Shown here: one piece after another, positions 16,793-24,382 of the stretch
How positions within the stretch are numbered: the first letter of the stretch is position 1
How the letters are laid out: every line of letters starts with the position of its first letter
NCBI RefSeq assembly: GCF_001625325.1
Contig: NZ_JRQQ01000005.1
Span: forward strand, 248,001-312,000
Length of the DNA: 64,000 bases
Reading direction: 5' to 3'
Origin: Croceicoccus estronivorus
GTDB taxonomy: Bacteria > Pseudomonadota > Alphaproteobacteria > Sphingomonadales > Sphingomonadaceae
Translations under genes and position numbers: made by a program
Notes under the pieces: model-generated
The model's database searches: none
Told to the model about the DNA's origin: nothing
Seen by the model: the letters and a program-made list of their open reading frames with translations, nothing else

Positions 16793-17797
16793 GTGACCGG
16801 ATCAATACCGCAAACCATGATCGCAGTAGGCTTCAGCGAACCCGGTGGGCCGGAGGTGTTGAGGCCGGAAAATATCCCCGTTCCGGTGCCGGGCCCTGAT
16901 GAAATTCTTATCAAGGTCGCGTTTGCCGGGGTCAATCGCCCCGATGTCGTGCAGCGCGAAGGCAAATATCCGCCACCTCCCGGTGCATCGCCGATTCCGG
17001 GTCTGGAGGTTTCCGGCACGGTCGCGGATGTGGGCAAAGGCGTTCCGCGGGAAATGCTCGGGCAGGAAATATGCGCGCTGGTATCGGGTGGCGGCTATGC
17101 CGAATATTGCCTTGCCAAGGCTGGCCATTGTCTGCCGGTGCCGGAGGGGCTGCCGCTGGACCAGGCGGCTGCGCTCCCGGAAACATTGTTCACTGTATGG
17201 CACAACGTGTTCGAGCGAGGATATGCGTCTGAAGGCGAAACCATGCTGGTGCATGGGGGAACCAGCGGGATCGGAACCATGGCGGCGATGCTGGGGGCAT
17301 TGTTCGGCATCAAAGTGATCGTGACCTGCGGCAGCGACGAAAAATGCGCCGCAGCCCTGCGCATCGGGGCAGCCCATGCGATCAACTATCGCACGCATGA
17401 CTTTGTGGAAGAGGTTCTGGCGCTGACCGACGGGGCTGGGGTCGAACTCGTACTGGATATGGTTGCCGGTGATTACGTTACGCGCAATCTCAAGTGCCTG
17501 GCCGAAGACGGGCGGCATGTAACCATTGCGGTTCAGGGCGGGGTGAAGGCGCAGATAAACATGGCGCAGGTAATGACCCGCCGCCATACGCTGACCGGAT
17601 CGACTCTGCGACCTCGCTCCGATGCGTTCAAGACACTGCTGGCGGACGAAATCCAGCGCAATGTGTGGGATCTGGTGGCAGACGGGGATTTGCGTCCGAT
17701 CATGGACCGGCGTTTTCCGTTGAGCGAGGCAAAGGCGGCACACGCCCGGATGGAGGCGGGCGATCACATCGGAAAGATTGTGCTGGAGGTCGTGTAA
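16793..17797 (+). CDS. Zinc-free NAD(P)H:quinone oxidoreductase (MDR family)
   Basis: A 334-residue medium-chain dehydrogenase/reductase of the quinone oxidoreductase/crotonyl-type branch, reducing quinones or activated double bonds with NADPH. The GroES-like domain is in residues 1-130 (GVNRPDVVQREGKYPPPPG) and the Rossmann domain has LVHGGTSGIGTMA. There is no catalytic-zinc cysteine cluster. The start was set at GTG 16793, preceded by GGAG at 7-base spacing; the longer open frame upstream is antisense to the DUF1192 gene. No operon partner is evident; plcP begins 131 bases later after a likely separate promoter. Confidence 0.9.
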   Translation: MTGSIPQTMIAVGFSEPGGPEVLRPENIPVPVPGPDEILIKVAFAGVNRPDVVQREGKYPPPPGASPIPGLEVSGTVADVGKGVPREMLGQEICALVSGGGYAEYCLAKAGHCLPVPEGLPLDQAAALPETLFTVWHNVFERGYASEGETMLVHGGTSGIGTMAAMLGALFGIKVIVTCGSDEKCAAALRIGAAHAINYRTHDFVEEVLALTDGAGVELVLDMVAGDYVTRNLKCLAEDGRHVTIAVQGGVKAQINMAQVMTRRHTLTGSTLRPRSDAFKTLLADEIQRNVWDLVADGDLRPIMDRRFPLSEAKAAHARMEAGDHIGKIVLEVV

Positions 17798-17876
17798 TCG
17801 CGATCCAGGCGTGGTTTCCTGCCCGCGCCGTACAGGGCTTTCGGGTCCTGCACGACTATCTGCCGGTTTCACCGAA

Positions 17877-17910
17877 CCGTCACGAAACTGTGACGATGGC
17901 GTAACAATCT
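17877..17910 (+). promoter_or_regulatory. Candidate PhoB box and -10 for plcP-agt
   Basis: CCGTCAC (17877-17883), an A-rich spacer GAAA, and CTGTGAC (17888-17894) match the PhoB-box layout of two 7-base repeats at 11-base period (CTGTCAT-N4-CTGTCAY) in about 11 of 14 repeat positions. CAATCT at 17905-17910 could be the -10 hexamer, 10 bases behind the box, as in activated Pho promoters. It lies 35 bases before the plcP start. The same bases also form the dyad CGTCAC-N6-GTGACG (17878-17895), so another dyad-binding regulator is possible. Confidence 0.5.
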
Positions 17911-17928
17911 TGCGCCATTGGGTGCGGC

Positions 17929-18846
17929 ATGGGGATCGAACCATTCATCGATCGGACGCGGGATCTGGGCGGCGATCTGCCGGTCGCCCTGCCATTGCTG
18001 TCGCGCGAACCGAGTCAGCCCGAGCCGGGACCTGAAGGCCGCCGCAAGTATCGCACGGTCTGGATTTCGGACGTCCATCTGGGAACACGGGGCTGCAATG
18101 CCCAGATGCTGATCGACTTCCTCGATTCCGTCGACAGCGAGACGATGTACCTTGTTGGCGATATCATTGATGGCTGGCGGCTGAAGAAGAAGTTCTATTG
18201 GCCGGATAGCCACAACGATATCGTCTGGCGCATATTGAAGCGGGCCAAGCGCGGTACGCGGATCGTTTACATTCCCGGCAATCACGACGAAATGTTCCGT
18301 CAGTTCACTGGCCTGCATTTCGGTGGGGTGGAAATTCGCCGGGCAGCCTTCCATACGACTGCCGATGGCCGGCGGCTGATGGTTCTGCATGGCGACGAAT
18401 TCGACGCAGTGATGCTGGCGCATCGCTGGCTCGCGTTCGTGGGGGATGCCGCCTACACTGGTCTGATGGGGCTGAACCGCTGGGTCAACGCGGTTCGCCA
18501 GCGGCTGGGCCTGCCCTATTGGTCGCTTTCCAGGATGGCCAAACACAAAGTCAAGAATGCCGTGGAATTCATTTCCCGATACGAGGAAGTGGTAACCCGC
18601 GCCGCTGGCGAGCGTGGAGTTGATGGTGTGGTCTGCGGCCACATCCACACTGCCGAAATCCGCGAATTCGATGGCGTGGAATATTATAACGATGGGGACT
18701 GGGTGGAAGGCTGCACTGCCCTGGTCGAACATTTCGACGGGCGGATGGAAGTACTCCACTGGCCCGAAGAGATGGCGAAACGCGAAGCGGCGCGTGAACG
18801 GTCCGAAGCTGAAGCGGCCAGCCGCCAAATGGTTCGCGCCGCGTGA
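17929..18846 (+). CDS. plcP: PlcP-type metallophosphoesterase (phospholipase C)
   Basis: A 305-residue calcineurin-like phosphoesterase with a full set of metal-site motifs: ISDVHLGTRGC, LVGDIIDGW, IPGNHDE, VLHGDEFD and VCGHIHTAE. Automatic pipelines usually call such proteins UDP-2,3-diacylglucosamine diphosphatase (LpxH). However, the length, the RLGLPYWSLS and VKNAVEFI segments and the partner glycosyltransferase gene fit the PlcP family better. PlcP removes phosphorylated head groups from phospholipids to give diacylglycerol during phosphate starvation in rhizobia and marine bacteria. No transmembrane segment is visible. The GTGA overlap with the next gene and a candidate PhoB box upstream support a phosphate-responsive lipid-remodelling operon. 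The LpxH alternative is not excluded. Confidence 0.78.
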   Translation: MGIEPFIDRTRDLGGDLPVALPLLSREPSQPEPGPEGRRKYRTVWISDVHLGTRGCNAQMLIDFLDSVDSETMYLVGDIIDGWRLKKKFYWPDSHNDIVWRILKRAKRGTRIVYIPGNHDEMFRQFTGLHFGGVEIRRAAFHTTADGRRLMVLHGDEFDAVMLAHRWLAFVGDAAYTGLMGLNRWVNAVRQRLGLPYWSLSRMAKHKVKNAVEFISRYEEVVTRAAGERGVDGVVCGHIHTAEIREFDGVEYYNDGDWVEGCTALVEHFDGRMEVLHWPEEMAKREAARERSEAEAASRQMVRAA

Positions 18847-19886
18847 CCGCGTTGCACATTGCGGTCGTTACCGATGCCTGGACGCCGCAAGTCAATGGCG
18901 TTGTCCGCACGCTCACCACACTGACGGACATCCTGCGGCAATGGGGCCATCGGGTGACGGTCATTTCGCCGGATAGCTTCCGTTCCCTGCCGTGCCCAAG
19001 CTATCCGGAAATCCGGCTGGCGATTACTCCGCGCGGGGCTGTCGGAGCATGGCTCGATCGTCTCGCGCCCGATGCAATCCATATTGCAACCGAAGGGCCT
19101 CTGGGGCTGGCCGCCCGGCGCCATTGCCTGCGGCGGGGCATTCCGTTCACGACTGCATATCACACCCATTTCCCGGAATATCTGGCCCGGCGTACGCACC
19201 TGCCAGCCTCCGTCTTCTGGCCGTATATCCGCTGGTTCCATCGTCCGTCGGCGGGAATCATGGTGGCAACGGAAACTGTGCGCGCGCAATTGCGGGAACA
19301 GGGGCTCACCCGGCTCCAGCCATGGAGCAGGGGGGTGGATCTGGTCAATTTCACGCCTGCGATCACTCCGCCTGACCTCTTCTGGAAGCTCGAACGGCCG
19401 ATTCAGCTCTATGTTGGCCGGGTCGCGGTGGAAAAGAATATCGAGGCATTCCTCTCCAATCCGCATCCGGGCTCCAAAGTGGTCGTTGGCGACGGTCCGG
19501 CGCGAGCGCGGCTGGAAGCGAAATTTCCCGACGCCGTGTTTCTGGGCACGCAGACAGGGGTCGACCTTGCCGCTTGCTATGCAGGTGCGGATGTCTTCGT
19601 TTTCCCGAGCCGCACGGACACCTTCGGGCTCGTCATGATCGAAGCGCTCGCCTGTGGTACGCCAGTGGCGGCCTATCCGGTGCAGGGACCGCGCGATATT
19701 CTGATTCCCGGTGCGGGGGCAATGGACGAACAACTCGACCGGGCGATCGCATTGGCCCTGAGCTGCGACCGCGATGCGTGCGCGGCGCATGGCTCGTCGT
19801 TCACCTGGGAGGCAAGTGCCCGGCAGTTTGTCGACGCGCTGGCTTGCGATCCGCCTGCCATCGAAGAGCGGCCGCTGGCTGCCTGA
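18843..19886 (+). CDS. agt: Family-4 glycosyltransferase, probable diacylglycerol glycosyltransferase (Agt-like)
   Basis: A 347-residue GT-B fold, GT4-type retaining glycosyltransferase. The N-terminal acceptor domain starts IAVVTDAWTPQVNGVVRTL, and the C-terminal nucleotide-sugar domain has VFVFPSRTDTFGLVMIEALA. It resembles the enzymes that put glucose or glucuronate on diacylglycerol (Agt of alphaproteobacteria) and mannosyl/sulfoquinovosyl transferases of the same fold; sugar specificity cannot be read here. The GTG start overlaps the plcP stop by four bases (GTGA), so the diacylglycerol released by PlcP would be the natural acceptor. A strong terminator follows at 19951. Confidence 0.78.
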   Translation: MTALHIAVVTDAWTPQVNGVVRTLTTLTDILRQWGHRVTVISPDSFRSLPCPSYPEIRLAITPRGAVGAWLDRLAPDAIHIATEGPLGLAARRHCLRRGIPFTTAYHTHFPEYLARRTHLPASVFWPYIRWFHRPSAGIMVATETVRAQLREQGLTRLQPWSRGVDLVNFTPAITPPDLFWKLERPIQLYVGRVAVEKNIEAFLSNPHPGSKVVVGDGPARARLEAKFPDAVFLGTQTGVDLAACYAGADVFVFPSRTDTFGLVMIEALACGTPVAAYPVQGPRDILIPGAGAMDEQLDRAIALALSCDRDACAAHGSSFTWEASARQFVDALACDPPAIEERPLAA

Positions 19887-19950
19887 TGGGCTGGCCGCAA
19901 CGCAATGTCCTTGCTCAAAAGCAGGCAATCGCCTAGATAACGGGGCGAAC

Positions 19951-19980
19951 GGCCGCTCCGAAAGGGGCGGCCCTTGTATT
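19951..19980 (+). terminator. Rho-independent terminator after agt
   Basis: GGCCGCTCC (19951-19959), a GAAA tetraloop and GGGGCGGCC (19964-19972) form a 9-base-pair stem with one T-G pair, followed by CTTGTATT. It separates the plcP-agt unit from trcR. Confidence 0.75.
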
Positions 19981-20054
19981 TCTAGTGTATTGTAGCGCTA
20001 GTTCGGCTGTCTGCCGATGGCGCATTCGGGCCCCGCCAGGGGTGGAGAGAAACC

Positions 20055-20765
20055 ATGTCCCAACCCACACCGCTCATGCCGCATGCCACCGCTTCGTGGC
20101 TGGTCGACAATACCGCGCTGACTTTCGAACAGATCGCTGAATTCTGCGGTCTGCATATTCTTGAAGTGCAGGCGATGGCCGACGATCTGGCAAGTAGCAA
20201 GTACACTGGCCGCGATCCGATTCACTCGGGTGAACTGACACACGAGGAAATCGAGAAGGGCCAGACCGATCCGGAATACCGGCTGAAAATGCATCGCGCC
20301 CCGGTCTCTGTCAGCCGTACGAAAGGCCCGCGTTATACGCCGGTGTCCAAACGTCAGGACAAGCCCGACGGTATCGCCTGGCTGATCCGCAACCATCCGG
20401 AAATTTCCGATGCACAGATCGGCAAGCTGATCGGCACCACGCGCAACACGATTGCGGCGGTGCGCGAACGTTCGCACTGGAACATCCAGAACATTCAGGC
20501 GAAGGACCCGGTGACTCTGGGGCTGTGTTCGCAGCGTGAACTGGATGCCGTGGTTGCCAAGGCTGCGAAGAAGGCCGGAATTACCGAAGCCGTTGGTGGC
20601 AGCACACCCGACACCGCGTTTGGCGGTGACAAGCAGGCCCTGATCGAGGAATTGCAGGCAGAACGCGAAGCTGCGGCCAAGGCTGCGGTTGAAGCGGCGC
20701 AGGAAGCGGAAGCCCAGGCATGGCTCGAAGCGCGGCGTGCCCAAGAGGCTGAAGAGGGTCAGTGA
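20055..20765 (+). CDS. trcR: Cell-cycle transcriptional regulator TrcR (DUF1013)
   Basis: A 236-residue protein of the DUF1013 family, named TrcR in alphaproteobacteria, where it associates with RNA polymerase and influences cell-cycle genes. The conserved part covers residues 1-165: PLMPHATASWLVDNTALTFE, GPRYTPVSKRQDKPDGIAWL, the HTH-like LSDAQ-type segment (ISDAQIGKLIGTTRNTIAAV) and DPVTLGLCSQRELDAVV. A further 65-residue tail of alternating Ala, Glu and Arg (for example ELQAEREAAAKAAVEAA) is predicted to be a long helix or coiled coil. The tail is longer than in the forms I remember from rhizobia or Caulobacter. Confidence 0.9.
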   Translation: MSQPTPLMPHATASWLVDNTALTFEQIAEFCGLHILEVQAMADDLASSKYTGRDPIHSGELTHEEIEKGQTDPEYRLKMHRAPVSVSRTKGPRYTPVSKRQDKPDGIAWLIRNHPEISDAQIGKLIGTTRNTIAAVRERSHWNIQNIQAKDPVTLGLCSQRELDAVVAKAAKKAGITEAVGGSTPDTAFGGDKQALIEELQAEREAAAKAAVEAAQEAEAQAWLEARRAQEAEEGQ

Positions 20766-20771
20766 GCCGTC

Positions 20772-20838
20772 TGCGCATCCCGTGAGGATGCGCAACAATG
20801 CCGATTGGGGCTTGCCGTGCGGCGCGCGACACCCCAAT
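20772..20838. repeat. Two hairpins between trcR and the acyl-CoA ligase gene
   Basis: TGCGCATCC (20772-20780) pairs perfectly with GGATGCGCA (20786-20794), a 9-base-pair stem 7 bases after the trcR stop. A second inverted repeat, ATTGGGG (20804-20810) with CCCCAAT (20832-20838), follows. Neither has a T-run. They may terminate or protect the trcR message, or form the leader of the next gene. Confidence 0.4.
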
Positions 20839-20846
20839 CTGGCAAT

Positions 20847-22547
20847 GTGAACAATGGAGAGGATATAGGCGTTCGGCCCCTGTGGGCCGGAGAGCATTAT
20901 GCGCATTTCGGTGCGTGGGATATTGCTCTGCCGCCATTGAGCCTGCCGGATTTGTTGCGACAATCCGTCGAACATTTTCCCGGCGCCCCGTTAATCGACT
21001 TTCTTGGCCGCAGCTTCTCATATCGCGCGATATGGGAAGAAGCTCAGGCATTCGCGGCGGGCTTGCAGGCCCTCGGTTTCGGCAAGGGGGACAGGATCGG
21101 CTTGTTCCTGCCCAATGTGCCGCTTTACGTGTCGGCCTATTTCGGGGCGTCGATCGCCGGGGCGACGCTGGTCAATTTCTCGCCGCTCTATTCGCCGGAA
21201 GAACTGGAAGCGCAGGTCGCCGATTCAGGGACCCGCCTGCTGGTGACTGTCGATTCCGCATCGTTGTTGCCGACCGCATTGGAAGTGCTTGATAATTCTC
21301 CGCTGGAAAAACTGGTGGTCGGGCAACTTGCCGCGATGTTGCCGTTCCCCAAGAACTGGGCTTTGCGCATCTTCGGACGCAAGCAGGTGACTCCGGTTCC
21401 GAAACGACCGGACGTATTGGAGTGGGATGGCATGCTGTCCCACAATGCGCCTGATCCGGTGGCCATCGATCCCGAACAGGATCTTGCCCTGCTGCAATAT
21501 ACCGGCGGGACGACCGGTACGCCGAAAGGAGCGATGCTGACACACCAGAATCTGACTGCAAATGCCCGTCAGGTCCGGGCGATAGATCCCGATCAGGGGC
21601 GGCGTGACGTGGTGTTGGGCGTGCTGCCGTTGTTTCATGTTTTCGCCAACACCTGCGTACTCAACCGCACGATTGCGAACGGCGGCTGCATTGCGATGTT
21701 GCCGCGCTTCGAAGCGGGACAGGTCCTCGCGACGATTGAGCGGACACGCCCGACATCGCTGTTCGCGGTGCCTACCATGTATCAGGCCCTGCTCGATCAT
21801 CCCAAGCTCAAGCGGACCGACTTTTCCTCGATGCGCGAAACGATTTCCGGCGGTGCACCGCTGCCTCTGCCGCTCAAGCGCCGCTTTGAGCAAGAGGCGG
21901 GCGTAAAGGTGGTGGAAGGATACGGGCTGACGGAAGCCAGCGGCGTGGTAACGACCAACCCCCTGCATGGGGAGAACCGGGCCGGGACGATCGGTCAGGC
22001 CCTGCCATGCACCATGGTTCGCCTTTTGGACAAGGAAGATCCCGATCGCGATCCGGAGCCGGGGCAGCCCGGTGAACTGGTCATTTCGGGGCCGCAGGTC
22101 ATGCGAGGATACTGGAACCGGCCGGACGCGGCAGCAGCCGCTTTTGCCGACCGAGGCGGACGCCAGTGGTTGCGCACGGGCGATGTGGCGCAGTTCGATA
22201 CGGATGGGTTCATCCGCATCGTGGACCGGGTCAAGGACATGATCAATGTCGGCGGTTTCAAGGTATTCCCAAGCACGCTTGAGAAATTGCTGGTGGAACA
22301 TCCGGCCGTGAAAGAGGCATTGGTGATTGGCGTACCCGATGCCTATCGCGGTGAAAGCCCGCGCGCCTACGTCACATTGGAAGAAGGCGCTGCACCCGTG
22401 TCAGGAGACGAACTGGCGCAATGGCTCGAACCTCACATCGGCAAGCATGAACGGGTGGACACGGTGGTGATCCGCGAGGCACTGCCCAAGACGCAGATCG
22501 GAAAACTCGACCGCAAGGCCTTGCGGGCCGAAGTGCTCGCGGAATGA
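20847..22547 (+). CDS. fadD: Long-chain fatty-acid-CoA ligase
   Basis: An acyl-adenylate-forming enzyme of about 566 residues that activates fatty acids to acyl-CoA for beta-oxidation or lipid synthesis. Motifs: the P-loop LLQYTGGTTGTPKGAMLTH, the linker EGYGLTEASGVVTTNP, the adenylate-binding YWNRPD region with WLRTGDVAQFDTDGF, the hinge IVDRVKDMINVGGFKVFPS and the C-terminal catalytic lysine in LPKTQIGKLDRKALR. The start is uncertain: GTG 20847 was chosen; a TTG at 20805 is in frame but lies inside an inverted repeat, and no convincing ribosome-binding site marks either. The gene symbol is by family, since the chain-length preference is not visible. Confidence 0.88.
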   Translation: MNNGEDIGVRPLWAGEHYAHFGAWDIALPPLSLPDLLRQSVEHFPGAPLIDFLGRSFSYRAIWEEAQAFAAGLQALGFGKGDRIGLFLPNVPLYVSAYFGASIAGATLVNFSPLYSPEELEAQVADSGTRLLVTVDSASLLPTALEVLDNSPLEKLVVGQLAAMLPFPKNWALRIFGRKQVTPVPKRPDVLEWDGMLSHNAPDPVAIDPEQDLALLQYTGGTTGTPKGAMLTHQNLTANARQVRAIDPDQGRRDVVLGVLPLFHVFANTCVLNRTIANGGCIAMLPRFEAGQVLATIERTRPTSLFAVPTMYQALLDHPKLKRTDFSSMRETISGGAPLPLPLKRRFEQEAGVKVVEGYGLTEASGVVTTNPLHGENRAGTIGQALPCTMVRLLDKEDPDRDPEPGQPGELVISGPQVMRGYWNRPDAAAAAFADRGGRQWLRTGDVAQFDTDGFIRIVDRVKDMINVGGFKVFPSTLEKLLVEHPAVKEALVIGVPDAYRGESPRAYVTLEEGAAPVSGDELAQWLEPHIGKHERVDTVVIREALPKTQIGKLDRKALRAEVLAE

Positions 22548-22551
22548 AATT

Positions 22552-22581
22552 GCTTCCGCTCCTCAAATGAAGGGCGGAAGC
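22552..22581 (-). terminator. Hairpin between fadD and bactofilin gene
   Basis: GCTTCCGC (22552-22559) pairs with GCGGAAGC (22574-22581), with CCT/AGG extending inside. On the minus strand AATTTCATT follows, giving a weak terminator for the bactofilin gene; the plus side has no T-run. Confidence 0.5.
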
Positions 22582-22601
22582 GGCAGCCCGAAGCGTGAAG
22601 C

Positions 22602-23054
22602 TTAACTGGCCAGAGTAAGGCGGGGTTCGTCGTCCCCTGTCGGCTTCGGGGTGTTGCCAGCGGCAGTGTCCGCGGCCTTGCTGCTTACGCGGTGGGAAAA
22701 ACGTCCTTCGACTTCGGCGCCCTGCTCGATGGTCAATGCATCGTACTGGACGTCACCTTCTATCCTGGCAGTGCGCAGCACCGTCAGATCGCGTGCGCTG
22801 ATGGAGCCGTTGATCGTACCGGAAAGGCGGGCGGTTTCCGTGGTGATCGTGCCCACGATCACGCTGCTTTCCCCCTGAACCAGGCTGGCGCAGGCGATAT
22901 CGCCTTCGATCCGGCCATCGACATGCAGGTCGGCGGAGGCGACGATATCGCCCTTGATGGTGACGTCACTGCCGATGACGGAAAAGGTGCCGTTGCCAGT
23001 TGCCATGGGCTTAGCCGTGTTCCGCGCTTCCGGCGCGGGCTTCTTCGAGAACAT
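22602..23054 (-). CDS. bacA: Bactofilin (polymer-forming cytoskeletal protein)
   Basis: A 150-residue protein built mostly of a right-handed beta-helix (residues about 20-125; FSVIGSDVTIKGDIVASADL, then repeats with the GxIxGDI pattern) between short disordered ends. Bactofilins polymerise without nucleotides and scaffold cell-wall enzymes at poles, stalks or curved sides. The start was set at MFSKK (ATG 23054), the standard bactofilin beginning. This places its first 44 bases inside the 3' end of the upstream M23 peptidase gene, so the two are translated from one message. The pairing with an M23 peptidase matches known bactofilin-peptidase partnerships. Confidence 0.93.
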   Translation of the reverse strand: MFSKKPAPEARNTAKPMATGNGTFSVIGSDVTIKGDIVASADLHVDGRIEGDIACASLVQGESSVIVGTITTETARLSGTINGSISARDLTVLRTARIEGDVQYDALTIEQGAEVEGRFSHRVSSKAADTAAGNTPKPTGDDEPRLTLAS

Positions 23055-24156
23055 GGGGTGCTGCCTCCAGAAAGGGGCGCGGATTGACCGCGCGGCCATT
23101 GATACGCACCTCGAAATGCAGATGCGGTCCGGTCGAACGACCGGTGCTGCCGATGGCGCCGATCACGTCGCCGGCTGCAACCTTCTGCCCCAGTTTGGCG
23201 CGGAAAGCGGACATATGCGCATAACGGGTTACGAGGCCATTACCATGGCTGATTTCAATGCAGTTGCCATAGCCGGATTTGCGACCGGCAAAAGTGATCT
23301 TGCCTTTGGCTGCGGCGTGGATGGGAGATCCGACAGGGCCCCGGAAATCGAGCCCGGCATGCATGGCGCCGTGGCCGGTAAAGGGGTCGCGCCGATAACC
23401 GAAGCCGGAAGAAATCATGTTCAGGCTGGCGGGCAGAACCTGGGGGATGCCTTCCAGACCGCGTTCAAGCGCTTCCATCCGGGCGAGGCTGAGGCCCAGC
23501 CGTTCGAAGCGGGGGTCGAGCGAACCGTCGCTTTCCGTCGCCGCCAGTTCCAGCGGACCACCCTGTGCGTCCCTGGTCGCGGCAATCATCTTGCGCGGAT
23601 CGAGGCCGAGCTTGCGGATTGCATCGGCGGCACGGCTGGCACGCCGGTCCGCGTAACGGGTAAGATTTTCGACAAAGGCGAGCTGGCGTGCTTCGATCCG
23701 GGCCAGTGCACCCGCTTCGGGAATTGCTGCGCTGACCTTCGAAATGGTCTTGGCCGCTTCATCGCTGCTATTCGAGACGGTTTCATCTGCCTTGGCATCG
23801 GCAGGCAGGCTGTCGACCATTTCCTCGATGAAATTCTGCCGCCGTTTGAGATCGTCCGCCACCGCGTCGAGATCCCCCCGGTATGCCGCGACGCGGCTTT
23901 CCGCAGACGTCACTTTCGCTTCGCGCTCAAGCAGTTCCAGTCGGTCCGCACGGGACATGTACTGGGCAATCGCCATGGCTGCCAGTGAACAGACCCAGAC
24001 AAGCAGTGCGGCAGCGGCGACACCGGCGGCAACCATCTGCACCCGGGATGAAATTTTGATAAAGCGAACCTGACCCTGTGATCGCATGAAGAATTCGCGA
24101 TCAGGGAACCAGGCGGCCAGGCGGGCGCCAAGGCCGCTGGATGACTGAATATGCAA
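23011..24156 (-). CDS. M23-family metallopeptidase, partner of bactofilin
   Basis: A membrane-anchored peptidoglycan endopeptidase of about 381 residues. A cytoplasmic stub (SSGLGARLAAWFPDREFFMR) is followed by one transmembrane segment (VQMVAAGVAAAALLVWVCSL), a coiled-coil stalk and a C-terminal LytM domain with intact zinc ligands (HAGLDF, GPHLHFE). The start was set at TTG 24156 because GAGGGG stands 7 bases upstream and the conserved part begins there; ATG 24201 is the alternative. The gene overlaps the bactofilin gene by 44 bases. In related systems the bactofilin recruits such an M23 enzyme to specify cell shape. Confidence 0.9.
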   Translation of the reverse strand: MHIQSSSGLGARLAAWFPDREFFMRSQGQVRFIKISSRVQMVAAGVAAAALLVWVCSLAAMAIAQYMSRADRLELLEREAKVTSAESRVAAYRGDLDAVADDLKRRQNFIEEMVDSLPADAKADETVSNSSDEAAKTISKVSAAIPEAGALARIEARQLAFVENLTRYADRRASRAADAIRKLGLDPRKMIAATRDAQGGPLELAATESDGSLDPRFERLGLSLARMEALERGLEGIPQVLPASLNMISSGFGYRRDPFTGHGAMHAGLDFRGPVGSPIHAAAKGKITFAGRKSGYGNCIEISHGNGLVTRYAHMSAFRAKLGQKVAAGDVIGAIGSTGRSTGPHLHFEVRINGRAVNPRPFLEAAPHVLEEARAGSAEHG

Positions 24157-24382
24157 GACGACCCCTCGCCGTGTATTTCCGACTGGCGGGGTGGCTAGCA
24201 TGTGATTCCGAATGGTTAAAAGCACGGTATCGCAAAAGGGGGTGAATGGAGCGAGTCACGCGATGAGTCGTTTCACCTTGGCGATGAATCCGGGAACCCA
24301 TTCATTTCAGCAGCCTGAAGGCGCGCGGGAATCGACCGATTCGGCCTGACAATCGACCCTTCCGGTGCTAAGCGCGCGAGCC

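Noticed and set aside
17929-18846. Calling the phosphoesterase LpxH (lipid A synthesis)
   Set aside because: Length, sequence segments and the coupled glycosyltransferase gene fit PlcP better; LpxH is kept only as an alternative.
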